64,000 bases of DNA from Branchipolynoe longqiensis. Taxonomy: Eukaryota; Annelida; Polychaeta; Phyllodocida; Polynoidae. Where the stretch lies: the NCBI GenBank assembly GCA_030323885.1, contig CM059199.1, positions 38,758,590-38,822,589 of the forward strand. Reading direction: 5' to 3'. Position 1 is the first letter of the stretch. Each line of letters opens with the position of its first letter. The notes under the pieces were generated by a model, which saw only the letters and a list, made by a program, of their open reading frames with translations, did not search any database and was not told the DNA's origin. Positions 34,028-44,219 of the stretch are shown here, in pieces. The position numbers and the translations under genes are program-made.

Positions 34028-34391
34028 GCTACAGCAGTTTTCATATACCCACGGGAAGTATCTGATGAAAACACCCACTTTTCGAAACAAAAACACTTAT
34101 ATGTTATCGTAGATATCAGACTTAGATACTAGTGCGCTTATTAACCACTTGTTACTACATACAAGGGAAGACTAGGTCAATTTAATAGAACCTGTCATAG
34201 CTGAAACTTATTTAGTCAGAACTTTAACATGCATGTCACAATATAAAATAAGTTACCGTAAGCACATTGAAAACCGAAACAAGTTCTTAACGTACTTACG
34301 GACCATCCAAAGTTTTTAACATGTTCACACTCGTAGAACGTAATACTTTTACAGACCCCCCCCCCACCCCCCACCTTCCCTCCCCGAAAAA

Positions 34392-34535
34392 AAGTATGGA
34401 TGGCTGAGTGGCTAGAGCTCCCACATTTTGAGCGGCAGATCTTGGGATTGAATCCAACCGGGTCATACACAAATCTAGATAAAAGATTCACCGGGTACTT
34501 GTAGTACATGGGTGAAGGACAATGTAGTCTAAACC
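34392..34535 (+). mobile_element. tRNA-headed SINE of a third family, truncated
   Basis: Head GGATGGCTGAGTGGCTAGAG with a box-B-like GGGATTGAATCC, then GATTCACCGGGTACTTGTAG. It is cut off by the family A head at 34536. A reverse fragment of the same body is at 35065-35112 (GTACCGGGTGAATCCTTTAT). Confidence 0.55.
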
Positions 34536-34690
34536 AGACGTGATGGCCGAATGAGTTAGAGTGTCCGTCTCCCATGCTGGTAGATCGTCGAATCCTGGTC
34601 GAGTCAAACCAATGACTTAAAAATTGATACTTGTCGCTTCCTAGCCAGATGCTCGGCATTACTAGGATAGGGCAAGGAGCAGTGGAATGA
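34536..34690 (+). mobile_element. SINE (family A), 5' half
   Basis: The head CCAGACGTGATGGCCGAATG with AGTTAGAG is intact, and the body stops after GGATAGGGCAAGGAGCA. 34691-35064 holds nothing recognised. Confidence 0.75.
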
Positions 34691-35124
34691 GGAAGACCAG
34701 TCATGTGTGACTGAAATGTCCCCTGCTTAAACAACTAATGTACCAAAAACAACAGAATACGGGCCAAAATAGCTTTAGTATGGGACATGAACTAGAAACT
34801 GGTTCCAGGATCAAATAGCTACATATATCGGCACAGAGTTGGTGAAATGGGAGAGAATGCAAAACGATAAGATGGCGGCCACAGAACGCCGTCGATTTCA
34901 CTTTTAAATCTTATTAAACCAGATGTTTTATTATATTTTTCAACTCAAAAAGGTAGCGGGTAAATATGAAGACATCTACAAAGAATAAATGTTGCTTCTT
35001 AGATTGGGAAATTAGGCTCTCATTTCATTAACCGCTTTTCGACCGTTTTGATATAGGGTTGGTAGTCACCAGTGTACTGCGAGTACCGGGTGAATCCTTT
35101 ATCTAACCAAAATATAGCTTGTCG

Positions 35125-35330
35125 CTACCAATGCTTGTCGCTACCATTACAAGAATACAATAAGACCAATAGGACTCAGTGTGATGATAATGCGACTAGG
35201 TGGGATATTGCATCATGGTGCCAATGGCACTGAATCCCAGCTGTGCTGCACTATGCAGTCACGTGAGCATGCAGTCACAAGTCAGTACTAGTCCAGATGT
35301 GACCTTAGGTGTTGCCAGGAGGTAAAACCA
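35125..35330 (+). mobile_element. SINE (family A), head-less
   Basis: GTGTGATGATAATGCGACTA through GTGTTGCCAGGAGGTAAAAC. Decayed. Confidence 0.6.
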
Positions 35331-35694
35331 AATATACCCACACATACTACCCAAGTATCCAGGAAAGGCATCTGACCGAGGCAGCACTATAAAGTCGCCA
35401 CGAGGGCAGCCTGGTATCACCGTAGACGTAAAACCCAATAAACAAAAGGCAATAGAACATTGAACCTATATTGCTTGAAACACAAACATCGGGACCTCCC
35501 CGTATAAAAAGCTCCCCCGACCCACTGGGAGTCTGCCGCCCCCCCTGTCACGTGGTACACACTCAACCGGTACGTCAAAGCAATAACACTTCAATAACGC
35601 CGGTCATGGTCGAAGAACTTTTCAAAGTGAACCTGCTATGTCAGAACAGCATAGCTCTGGAAGCCGAGTTCTAATTTGTAGATAAAATAACTAA

Positions 35695-35755
35695 ACATAA
35701 GCCGTCCTGATATGACCATAAATATTGCTAGGACGTAAAACAACAAAAACATAAA
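35695..35755 (+). mobile_element. SINE tail fragment (family A)
   Basis: GCCGTCCTGATATGACCATA and TTGCTAGGACGTAAAACAAC. 35331-35694 otherwise shows only an unassigned short open frame. Confidence 0.55.
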
Positions 35756-35836
35756 ACTGTCACCCTCCCACACTGCTGCCAATCACCCACACACTGTAGC
35801 ACAGAAGGCAAAAGTCAATCCAGTCGAATCACTCTT

Positions 35837-36185
35837 AATGATACAACCCTTGCCAGCCAGATGAATGAACTCCTCCAACATGGCGGCTGTAAGATGACAC
35901 AACAGGGTCACTACGCAACACCAAAAATACAAGGAAAGCAAAGTGTGTGGGCGCCTAATGATACAAACCTTGCCAGCCAGTTGAATGAAATCCTCCAACA
36001 TGGCGGCTGTAAGATGACACACCAGGGTCACTATGCAACACAAAACATACAAGGAAAGCAAAGTGTGTGGGCATCTAATGATACAAACCTTGCCAGCCAG
36101 TTTAATGAAATCCTCCAACATGGCGGTTGTAAGATGACACAAGTTCAATGTATAACAGAAACACAAGCAAAACATAGTGTACGGG
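35837..36185 (-). repeat. 120-bp tandem triplication with YY1-like and splice-acceptor-like motifs
   Basis: TAATGATACAA-CCTTGCC occurs at 35837, 35957 and 36077, an exact 120-bp period. Each unit holds AACATGGCGG, close to a YY1 site on the plus strand. On the minus strand two of three units read CATCTTACAGCCGCCATGTT, a splice acceptor plus a Kozak-like ATG; the promoter-proximal unit has ACAA instead of ACAG. Both strands are open because 120 is a multiple of 3. Confidence 0.8.
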
Positions 36186-36193
36186 CCACCTAC

Positions 36194-36285
36194 CTGAGAA
36201 GAGCACTGTGTCCGGTCTGAAGGTACTGGCGGGAAGCGGCCCTTTTAAACCGAGCACGTCACATGACCGTCTCCCGCCAGCAATG
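36194..36285 (-). promoter_or_regulatory. Candidate TATA/Inr promoter with short first exon
   Basis: On the minus strand TTTAAAAG (from 36249) lies 31 nt before TCAGACC (A at 36218), which fits the initiator consensus. Upstream at about 36253-36275 is GGTCATGTGACGTGCTCGG, with a CATGTG E-box and a TGACGT CRE core. Downstream, the putative exon ends TTCTCAG at 36194 and is followed by GTAGGTGG, a donor match. The 120-bp repeats with ATG-bearing acceptor motifs follow in the same direction. No long protein can be assembled, so this may drive a non-coding or small-ORF transcript. Confidence 0.45.
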
Positions 36286-36329
36286 TCCTAATCCAAAGGG
36301 GCCATGGGTAAAGTAGACCACAGTCTCGT

Positions 36330-36705
36330 CGGAAGTCTACCCGCACCCCCACCCCGACCCGCACCCCACCCCCACTCCCACTCCCACCCCCACCCCCACA
36401 CCCACACCCACACCCACACCCACACCCACACCCACACCCACACCCACACCCATACCCACACCCACACCCACCGCCGACCCCAAGTCGCGTTTCTCACCAC
36501 AGTCACGTCGTAGGTCTACCCGCACCATTACCCACCCACACCCACACCCACACCCACAGCGCCACACCCACACCGTCGAGCACCCACACCCACACCCACA
36601 CCCACACCCACACCCACACCCACACCCACACCCACACCAGCACGCAAACCCACACCCGCACCCGCACCCACACCCACACCCACAGCCACCGCCGACCCAA
36701 GTGGC
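36330..36705 (+). repeat. Two duplicated (CCCACA)n arrays
   Basis: Arrays at about 36345-36470 and 36530-36690 are each preceded by GTCTACCCGCACC and followed by CACCGCCGACCC and GCGTTTCT, so the whole ~185-bp segment was duplicated. Minus-strand open frames are repeat products. Confidence 0.9.
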
Positions 36706-36721
36706 GTTTCTGACCGTCCAT

Positions 36722-36785
36722 AGTTATTGTTGTTGTTTAACGACCCCCAGCACAAAAAGTCGACATAGGCTATTGGGGGTCCTGA
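36722..36785 (-). mobile_element. V-type SINE tail fragment
   Basis: Reverse complement of GTGCTGGGGGTCGTTAAACA, matching molluscan V-type SINE tails. A (TTC)n run follows at 36820-36843. Confidence 0.4.
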
Positions 36786-36953
36786 CCGTCCCCATATGCA
36801 CATACTTAGATGTATGCCTTTTTCTTCTTCTTCTTCTTCTTCTATTTTTTATTTGTTTTTGGTATTAGAAATACGCCCCTACACCGGCATTAGCTACCCT
36901 TCTTAATTTTTCGTATTCTTAATTTCTATTGCACCGAACAAAGGTTTTTATAA

Positions 36954-37375
36954 GCCGTGTTCTCATGGGAAAAGTTTAAAGCGATTTAGACAAGGCAAAT
37001 AATATGAATCGATTTAGAGGCCCATTCACACGGACCGAGTTTGAAAGTGTTTGAAAGTGTGTCGCGTTCACACGGGCAGTGCTGGTGTCGGTTTAAGGCG
37101 GAAGTAACCAGAAGAAAACTAAAGAATCGCTCGAGGGCGCATGCATGTGATGTCATACGTCGCCTCATAAAATCCACTTGCGTTCACATGGGCGATATAA
37201 GTCGAATCATAAAATTTGGTTCATATAAACCACCTACACAAGTGGTTTATAAAATCCGAATAATATGATTCGAATCAGCCCTAAACTGCCTCAGCCACGC
37301 ATTGACACACCAAATGTGAGCCGAACTAGGCAAGGCGATTTATCTGAGTCGAATTAACTGCCCCGTGTGAACAGG
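36954..37375. mobile_element. MITE related to 31871-32492
   Basis: GCCGTGTTCTCATGGG at the left, CCCCGTGTGAACAGG at the right, and the shared interior GCGATTTAGACAAGGCAAAT and GGTTCATATAAACCACCTAC. The termini are more degraded than in the 31.9-kb copy. Confidence 0.65.
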
Positions 37376-37519
37376 AATTTAGATTCCATAAATATGTTTT
37401 CACACTCCCACGATACGTGTTTTATTTTTAATTGTTTTCAATATTGTTGTATTACATTCCGTAATTAAGTGGGGGGAAATTTTAATCGCAGACAAATTTG
37501 TTTGTATCATTCCACCACG

Positions 37520-37758
37520 ACTTGCTCTATCCTAGTAATGCCGAACATAAGCCAAGGTAGCGACAAGCATAACTTCTCAAAGTCATTGGTTTGACTCGGC
37601 CAGGATTCGAATCCCTATCGTTGCACACGGGTAGCAAGCCAGCCGGCTAGCGTTTTTATCGATTCGGCCACCGCGTCCGGTCACCTTGGTTAGATAGTTT
37701 GTTTGTTTCTTGGAGTTTTACGTCTTGGCAACAGCTAAGTCCATATCAGGAGGGAGGG
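37520..37758 (-). mobile_element. SINE copies (family B head, then a separate tail)
   Basis: 37520-37686 carries the 5' half, ending in TTCGGCCACCGCGTCCGG. 37705-37758 is a second copy's tail (GTTTTACGTCTTGGCAAC), cut by the MITE at 37762. Confidence 0.7.
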
Positions 37759-37761
37759 TTA

Positions 37762-38421
37762 TGGCCCTGTCACACTACGACGTAATGAGATCAGCATAGG
37801 GAGAAGGTGAAGAACGTTGAACTTCTCGGCGAAGGATGCAAATTTGGGCACAAGTTGAACGTGGATGCAGCGTAGTGGACGAGAGCGTAACATTGGTAAA
37901 GCGTAGTGATACCGTCATTCAACGAGAGAGGACAACGTCACTACGCTCACGGAACGTTATGACCATTATTCCATCGCCAGAAGAACGTTACGTGACGTTA
38001 GCTATGTCATGAGACATTGAACGTACGTTGAATGCCCGTTCTCCTGACTTTCTCCTGACGTTCTCCTAGCGTTCTCCTGATGTTCCCATTACGCCACATG
38101 GCCCTTTGCACTCGGTTTAATGTGGGTCAACGTAGTGGAACATAGTTGAACGTAGTGAGCAGCGTTGGAATAACGTCCACTTAACATCATTGACGTTCAC
38201 TGAACGTGAACAGAACGTACGGCGAACATAAACCCTTATGTTCGAGCTACGTCAAAAGTTTTGAACATGTCCAAAACCTTGACGTAACTCGACGTAATGT
38301 GACATAGCTCGACATCAGTATAACGTCATTCTGACATCATCATGACGTAACCCAACGTAATGACGAAAAATGACCACATAAGGCTCACGTTGGCTCGTTA
38401 CGTCGTAGTGTAACAGGGGTA
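37762..38421. mobile_element. Second MITE of the TTA-duplication family
   Basis: The ends share CACTACGACGT and surrounding bases with 5499-6187, and TTA flanks both sides (37759-37761 and 38422-38424). It lacks the CGTAACGTGAC array but has its own 11-bp repeat (GTTCTCCTGAC and variants, 38038-38085) at a comparable interior position. It inserted into a SINE tail. Confidence 0.75.
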
Positions 38422-38518
38422 TTAGATCACTCGGCTGTGACTGCAGGGGGCCGGTCCTCAAGCCGACTGTTGCAGCCATTCCTTGGCCTGCTTGTCCGGG
38501 GCCGCTCACTCTGAGCAC

Positions 38519-38775
38519 ACCCTCACCCTCTCACCCTCTCCCCCCGCACTCTCTCACCCCCTCCTACCCTCTCTCTCCCCCTCCTCCCCCCCTTCCCCTC
38601 CTCCGCATCACCCCATCCAGCTCTCACCCACTCTACCCTGTTAGCCCCTCCCTCCCACCCACTCCTCCCCCTCCTCCCCATATATATTTCCCCCCTCACG
38701 CCTCCCTCCCCCACTCTCACCTCCTCCCCCATTCTCACCCCCCCCCCCCCACGCCCCCCTTTCCCGAGTGCCATC
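38519..38775 (+). repeat. Polypyrimidine low-complexity tract
   Basis: CCCTCTCACCCTCTCCCC-type sequence, almost pure C/T. Non-coding. Confidence 0.9.
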
Positions 38776-38875
38776 AGCGTCCACACCTCGGTTCGTTTCT
38801 ACCACCTCACAATTCTATTTCGACCAAATTCTCCAGCCCCACAAACACATGGCCATTAAATATGTCAGTTGGAGG

Positions 38876-39102
38876 GGTTTTGGCTGTTGGAGTTTTACGA
38901 ACTGGACACATCTAAGGTGATGGCGACTTTATAGGGCTGCCCCAGGCCAGGCCACCCCTCACCATGACCTGATATTCCACTCAGTTACAGTATCCTGACA
39001 CTGAGTCGACCAGTCCTTACACTATCCTAATAATGCCGAGTGCCTGGCTAGGAGGCGACAAGTATCAATTTTTAAGTTATTAGTTTGACTCGGAATCAGT
39101 AT
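38876..39102 (-). mobile_element. SINE (family A), head-less
   Basis: Reverse copy with an internal deletion in the tail (ACATCTAAGGTGATGGCGAC). Ends where the TA-rich flank of the next MITE begins. Confidence 0.75.
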
Positions 39103-39144
39103 AGTAACTACTATATGTGTATATACTATATATATAATACATGT

Positions 39145-39380
39145 GAAGAGTTCAGGCGCAAAACCATGTAAGCACCAATCCAAAAATGTTGTTTAAATAA
39201 AAGATTTTCACCTGAAAATAATTTGAATTCTCACTAATTCCACTTTCCATATGATGACACGGTTGTGCAGCAATGAACAAAAGAGTAGGAATATAAAAGA
39301 AAAGTTGTTGAACATTTGATTTCAATGTTTATCTCCATTTTTGGATTGGCGTTTACATGGTTTTGCGCCTGATCTCTTCA
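39145..39380. mobile_element. MITE derived from the 55-58 kb transposon
   Basis: The inverted ends GAAGAGTTCAGGCGCAAAAC and, at the right, GTTTTGCGCCTGATCTCTTC extend about 40 bp inward. ATGT flanks both sides, a 4-bp target duplication. The interior blocks ATTCTCACTAATTCCACTTT and GCAGCAATGAACAAA match the left arm of the autonomous element at 55083. No coding sequence remains. Confidence 0.8.
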
Positions 39381-39433
39381 TGTATAAATATACATATATA
39401 TATATATGTAGACATACATAATATGTGTGTGGT

Positions 39434-39845
39434 TGTGTGACTGGACCCAATGGCTGAATTACTAAGACTAGAGCTTTGGCTGACTTCCCGTGCGGGAGGA
39501 TATCAATACCGACCTCGACCAAGTCAAATCAGTGACTTACACAATTTATACTTGTCGATACTTGGCATGCCGCTCATCATTAACAGGATAGGGCAAATAC
39601 TTATTTTGGTCAGTATCGCCAAAATGGCACTTAGGGAGAGATTAGGTCATGGTTATGGGTTTAGCAGGCTGGTCTTCCAGTGGGGCAGCACTATAAAGTC
39701 ACCATAAGTGGACCTTGTCACAAATCGATATCAGTAATGACGATTGGGTCATGGGTATGGTTCTGGCAGGCTGGTCTTCCAGTGGGGCAGCACTATGCTA
39801 TAAAGTCACCATGACTGCACATTGTCACACCGGGTACCAGTCTTG
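39434..39845 (+). mobile_element. SINE (family A) with internal duplication
   Basis: The core segment GGCTGGTCTTCCAGTGGGGC is present twice (39670 and 39768), so about 100 bp of the body was duplicated. Box A and box B are degraded. Confidence 0.75.
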
Positions 39846-39852
39846 ATAAAAA

Positions 39853-40426
39853 GCCGTGTTTACACGGGCAATTCTAAACCGGTTTAGACAAATTGATTTA
39901 TATGAAGCGATGTAGTGGCGCATTTACACGGACCAAGTTTGAAAGTGTGTCGGCGCCGGGAACCAGCAGCCTTAGTGGTGAGCCTGTAGCTGGCGAGTAC
40001 TGTTATTTGTTTAGTTTACATTCGTTGATTCACAATATGAATAACGACGCCAATGTAGCGGCTACATTAATATCGCTTGGAATTTATGGTTAATTTAATT
40101 AAATTTCATTATTTGAGTATGTAATTCTGTTAAATATGATCGCATTCAATAGATTTTGGGCTAATCGGTCCCTAACACTGCCGGGCACCAGTGATAGTTA
40201 CAGCTGAGCCTGTAGCCGGCAAGCACCACTATTTTACACTATCGCCGCCTGGGAACCGACTGTATCGCTTCATCTATACTACCTTGCAAGGTGCTTTACA
40301 TCTACCGATTTATATGAATCGATTTAGCCCTAAAATGTCACAGTGTCGCATTTACACAGCAAATGTAAATCGATCTAGGCAAGTGGTTTTATATGAAGCG
40401 TTTTAACTCGCCCGTGTAAACACAGC
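39853..40426. mobile_element. Third MITE of the GCCGTGTT family
   Basis: Left end GCCGTGTTTACACGGGC and right end GCCCGTGTAAACACAGC are 17-bp inverted repeats with one mismatch. The interior shares GACCAAGTTTGAAAGTGTGTC and ATATGAATCGATTTAGCCCT with the other two copies. Confidence 0.7.
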
Positions 40427-40841
40427 TTAACATTCGAGGTTACTAGGGCATAGGGCGCCAGCCAACAAGCCTATGTCGCAGGTTGGAGAGCTTACCTCGA
40501 TTGGGCTATGGTGGTTAAATACCTCATTCGACCCCCGGTGCAATTACCAAGGTCACATTTTATATAGGATTAGTTAGCAGGTTCACAATTATGGTTGTGG
40601 CACACTGAGTTTTGGGATATTTTCATATTGGAATACATCGCTAGAAAGCAGAAAGTTATATCTAATTTCTTGAATATTTCCAGGCCATTTAGTTGGGACC
40701 GGATTGAGTAAATTAGCAGTGAATATTAGGAAATAATTCAGTAGTTACAACATATTCAGCTTCTGGCTACAGGCCATAACTGTCCATAAATTACTAAGTT
40801 ACACATCTAGGACTGGAACGTAGGTAAACTACTTTGGTTAG
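40427..40841. other. No recognised feature
   Basis: Possible degraded tRNA-like head at 40450-40560 (GGTTGGAGAGCTTACC-type words). Otherwise nothing recognised. Confidence 0.35.
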
Positions 40842-41187
40842 TGACCGGGTGCGGTGCCTGAATCAGTAGCGCACAGGCCTCGCATGCGGAAGATCGCGAG
40901 TTCACAAGTTTGGTTCCTGGTCGAGTCAAACCAATGACTTAAAAATGTATACTTGTCACCTCCTAGCCTGGTACTCGGCATTATTAGGATAGGGCAAGGG
41001 CTGGTTAGCTTGGTGTCAGGATAATGTGACTGAGTGGGATATCCGGTCATGGTGCCAGTGGCCTGATTTCCCAGTGGGGCAGCACTATAAAATTGCCATG
41101 AGTGCGTACTGTCCCAAGTATGTACCCATCCTGATATGACCTTATATTTTACTAGGACGTAAAACAACAACAACAAAACAAACAAAC
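40842..41187 (+). mobile_element. Full-length SINE with a modified head
   Basis: The head GACCGGGTGCGGTGCCTGAA with TCAGTAGCGCACAGG is family-B-like, and box B is interrupted (GAGTTCACAAGTTTGGTTCC). Body and tail are complete, ending in (CAA)n CAAACAAAC. Confidence 0.8.
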
Positions 41188-41321
41188 TTTGGTTAGTTTA
41201 TTATATGGGTTCATCAGATCATCCAATACTAAGTCAACATTAAAATATGAAGCCAGTTGGTTTGCTGGCTAAACACAGCTGCTTTCTGAGGCATGGTACA
41301 CAGATGACAGCTAAAAATGTG

Positions 41322-41489
41322 TTTTGTTGTTGTTTTACATCCTAGCAACATCTAATGTCATATCAGGACGGGTACCGACTTGTGACAGTGCGCACTCATG
41401 GCGACTTTATAGTGCTCTCCCACTGGGAAACCAGGCTGCCGGCACCATGACCTGGTATCCCACTCAGTCACATTATCCTGACACTGAGC
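41322..41489 (-). mobile_element. 5'-truncated SINE with a perfect 12-bp target duplication
   Basis: Only the 3' half is present in reverse. GCTAAAAATGTG flanks it on both sides (41310-41321 and 41490-41501), proving a target-primed insertion and fixing both ends. Confidence 0.9.
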
Positions 41490-41671
41490 GCTAAAAATGT
41501 GGTCAACTTAACAATACACATGGGAAAATACACAAGCAATTCTTTAACTTTCACAATAATCTGACTCCTGCCTTCCGTTTCAAACACATCCTGAAAGAAT
41601 TAAGCTAGGAGCAACCTTATTGACAATCGGCAATTGTAATGGGCAGTTTAAACTGCAATGGCCAGGACATG

Positions 41672-41998
41672 GGTGCAGCAGGTAGCTCAGGTGGTAGCGT
41701 GTCCAGCTGTGCAGGTGTGAGTCATCCGATCGATCCTGGTCAGTGGACACATTTGCAGTTTGGGCTATTTTCCGGTCCAACCAGTTGTCCACAACTGGTC
41801 CATCAAAGGCTGTGGTATGTACTGTCCTGTATGTGGGAAAGTGCATATAAAAGTGCTTATCGGAAAGAGTAGCCTATCTGGTTGGCATCAGGTTTCCTCT
41901 AAAGAAATGTGCCAGAATTACCAAATGCTTGACGTCCACTAGGCGATGATACAATCCAATGTGCTCTAGAGGCATCGTTAAATACAACAAACTTTCTT
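41672..41998 (+). mobile_element. Full-length V-type SINE (RUDI-like)
   Basis: tRNA-like head with GGTAGCTCAGGTGGTAGCGT as box A and ATCCGATCGATCC in place of box B. The body contains CAGTTGTCCACAACTGGTCC, GTGGGAAAGTGCATATAAAA and CTTATCGGAAAGAGTAGCCT, and the tail is GTGCTCTAGAGGCATCGTTA. It resembles the V-domain SINE described widely from molluscs; that naming is from memory. Confidence 0.75.
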
Positions 41999-42000
41999 TT

Positions 42001-42097
42001 GACTCAACTAGGGTTCGAACCAGTAGGTTCAAATCTCATGATCTACCAAAATGCTTGACGATAGGTGTTGCCTTGACGTAAATCGCCCAATAAACAA
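42001..42097 (-). mobile_element. SINE fragments
   Basis: GACTCAACTAGGGTTCGAAC and AAAATGCTTGACGATAGGTG belong to family A heads in reverse. 42098-42524 has a TCAATCAATCAATC tail at 42458-42475, similar to the LINE end at 51215. Confidence 0.45.
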
Positions 42098-42524
42098 ACA
42101 ATGGTAGGTATATCCAGTCAATGGAGGTGATCGCTTAGCATGTTTTTCTGCCTTGGTCTCCTGAATAGGTAAATAATTCTAGTGGAATCAGTTCAATATT
42201 GCACATGCAGTCAGTTACCACATATATGCCTGAGCCAGCCAGTGGGTAGTAGGAAATTATGCAAATATCACAATTGTACTGTTGAGAGAGAGTTGAATGC
42301 CAGCGTGGTGCTCATTGGCTTTCATTGCTGGACTCTGGGGAACGCCGTCATTGATTGTATGCTTCTACGTTATATGTAAAAGCGATGCTTGAATAAGAAA
42401 ACAACCAATTATTTACCATGGGTATGGTCTCTGCTGCCGACACTTCGCATAGAAATCACCAATCAATCAATCAACCTATAACTTACAGTGATAAGTATAT
42501 AGGGCCACAACATAGGTCTAATAT

Positions 42525-43130
42525 ATCATCATTATTTAAGCACACAATAGACAGCATATCATATATAATAATGTAGTGGTCTGCACTGACCTCTCAGGCA
42601 AGTAACCACATAGACAGGTAGGCGTGGGGAGTGTGTTGATATCAGGGAGCCTAGGTGGTGTAATGGTTAGCACACTGGCCCGGAATGCAAAGAGATGTGG
42701 GTTCGAGTCCCGCTCTAGGCACAATATTTCCCATTTTCATCACCCCCACGACAATAACATATGTCTTAAAATGATAATGGTTTCTGAAGTAAACATGGTA
42801 TCCCATAATCCTAATTTAAGTACATGATAGACAACATATCATATTATTTTTTTTAAATACCTGTGTACTTGTCTTAAAATAATCAAGCACTTTGAAGCAA
42901 ACCGCATAATTATGCCATCATCTTCGGTTAAGCACACTATTGACAACATATCATATTATATAATAAAATACCTGTTTACACATCTTAAAATGATAAAGCA
43001 TTTTGAAGAAAACAGCATATGCCATCATCTTCATTTAAGGACCAAATAGACAATATATCATATTATATAATCAAATACCTGTTTACATGCCTTAAAATGA
43101 TAATGCATTTTGAAGCAAACACCATAAATC
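42525..43130 (+). repeat. ~108-bp tandem repeat, four copies, split by a solo LTR
   Basis: TTAAAAT-ATAA words recur at about 42766, 42874, 42986 and 43092, with ACATATCATATTATATAATA and AAATACCTGTTTACA between. The array part before the LTR (42530-42571) joins the part after it in phase. Confidence 0.75.
42572..42753 (+). mobile_element. Intact solo LTR of the tRNA-bearing TRIM
   Basis: 182 bp, TGTAGTGG to CACGACA, flanked by ATAA on both sides (42568-42571 and 42754-42757). The tRNA-like part is 42649-42720 and is identical to that in the 6271-6773 element. A solo LTR with a perfect target duplication indicates LTR-LTR recombination after insertion. Confidence 0.85.
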
Positions 43131-44219
43131 ATTTATGACGTGAATACACATACTTACTTTATAATCAAATTCTGTTTAAATCTCTTAACATTGCAGTTAT
43201 AACACACAGGGCATGGAAGTGGAGATTGGGATAACAGGGCTTTATTCTGGGCAGCCCCCGATGGCATTACATTTTTGGTTGGTTGTGTTGGTCCGATAGC
43301 TGCATGTGGTGATCGTGGTCAAGTGGATGAAAATGGGGTGAGTGAGCTGAGACAAGTGAGCATGGTGAAAATGCTCGAGTAACTCGTGGGTAGCAGTAGT
43401 CACTGTTTATAGCATAGCAATATTTATATAAAATTGTATGGTTAAATGATAATTAATTAGTGAGAAAAGTTATGCAATTAGATAAATGATTTACAAAATT
43501 TAATTAGATATTATATAATATTAGGTTTAAATTGGCCAAGCCAGAGTAGTTTTATGAATGTTTGTTTGTCATTGTTTGGTGATGGCTCTTACAAAAGGGT
43601 GTGTGAGTCATGAGTGTTTATGTCGCATTAGTGGGCATCGGAGGCCCATCCCCCGAAATGCTATACTTCAAGCTCGGAGCTGCCCTAGGCGAATGGAACC
43701 ATGGTGGCGGCTCTCCAGATAGAGTGGAGGGTGTAGGGGGGGGCTGACCTGGCTGGAGACCTGAGCCTCCTTCCATCGCCTTGCGATGTAGGGGACGGTT
43801 ATCACCTTCCCATCGTGTGGGAATATCAGTAGCAGCTGTCTTGTTGATCGAGAGTTATCTCAATGGGGGGGCATGATATTAGTGTATCATGTTGTAAGAA
43901 GGGGCTGGTTAATTAATGTAGGGTCTACTTAATTGGTTCTTCTTAATGTTGTTTGAGTTGGTGATATATGACAATTAGACACGGATCAGTAACAGTTGAG
44001 TGTGGTCAATAGTAGATAGCGTTTCCACTCGCATATTTGTAATTGGGTATTGACATTAGCTTCAGTTGGTGTTTGGGTAGTCAAGCGAAGGCCCAACTAA
44101 GGGTCAGCATAACAAGTGTAGATTAAGGACTGCTGTGAATGTGCCATATCAGGCATACCAGTTCCAAAAATTGAGCCCAGCCCTTCCATCAGCACGAAGC
44201 TCATGCTGACCAGCTCCAT
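43131..44219. other. No recognised gene
   Basis: Unique-looking sequence. Some GC-rich, better-balanced sequence at 43640-43860 but no exon could be supported. Confidence 0.4.

Noticed and set aside
35503..35540. TATAAAAAGC as a promoter
   Set aside because: No initiator at the expected distance, and no exon or donor follows; it lies between SINE fragments.
35837..36185. CRISPR-like array or other regularly spaced repeats in the window
   Set aside because: The 120-bp unit is repeated whole, with no spacer variation; other arrays are simple mini- or microsatellites, and the genome is eukaryotic.
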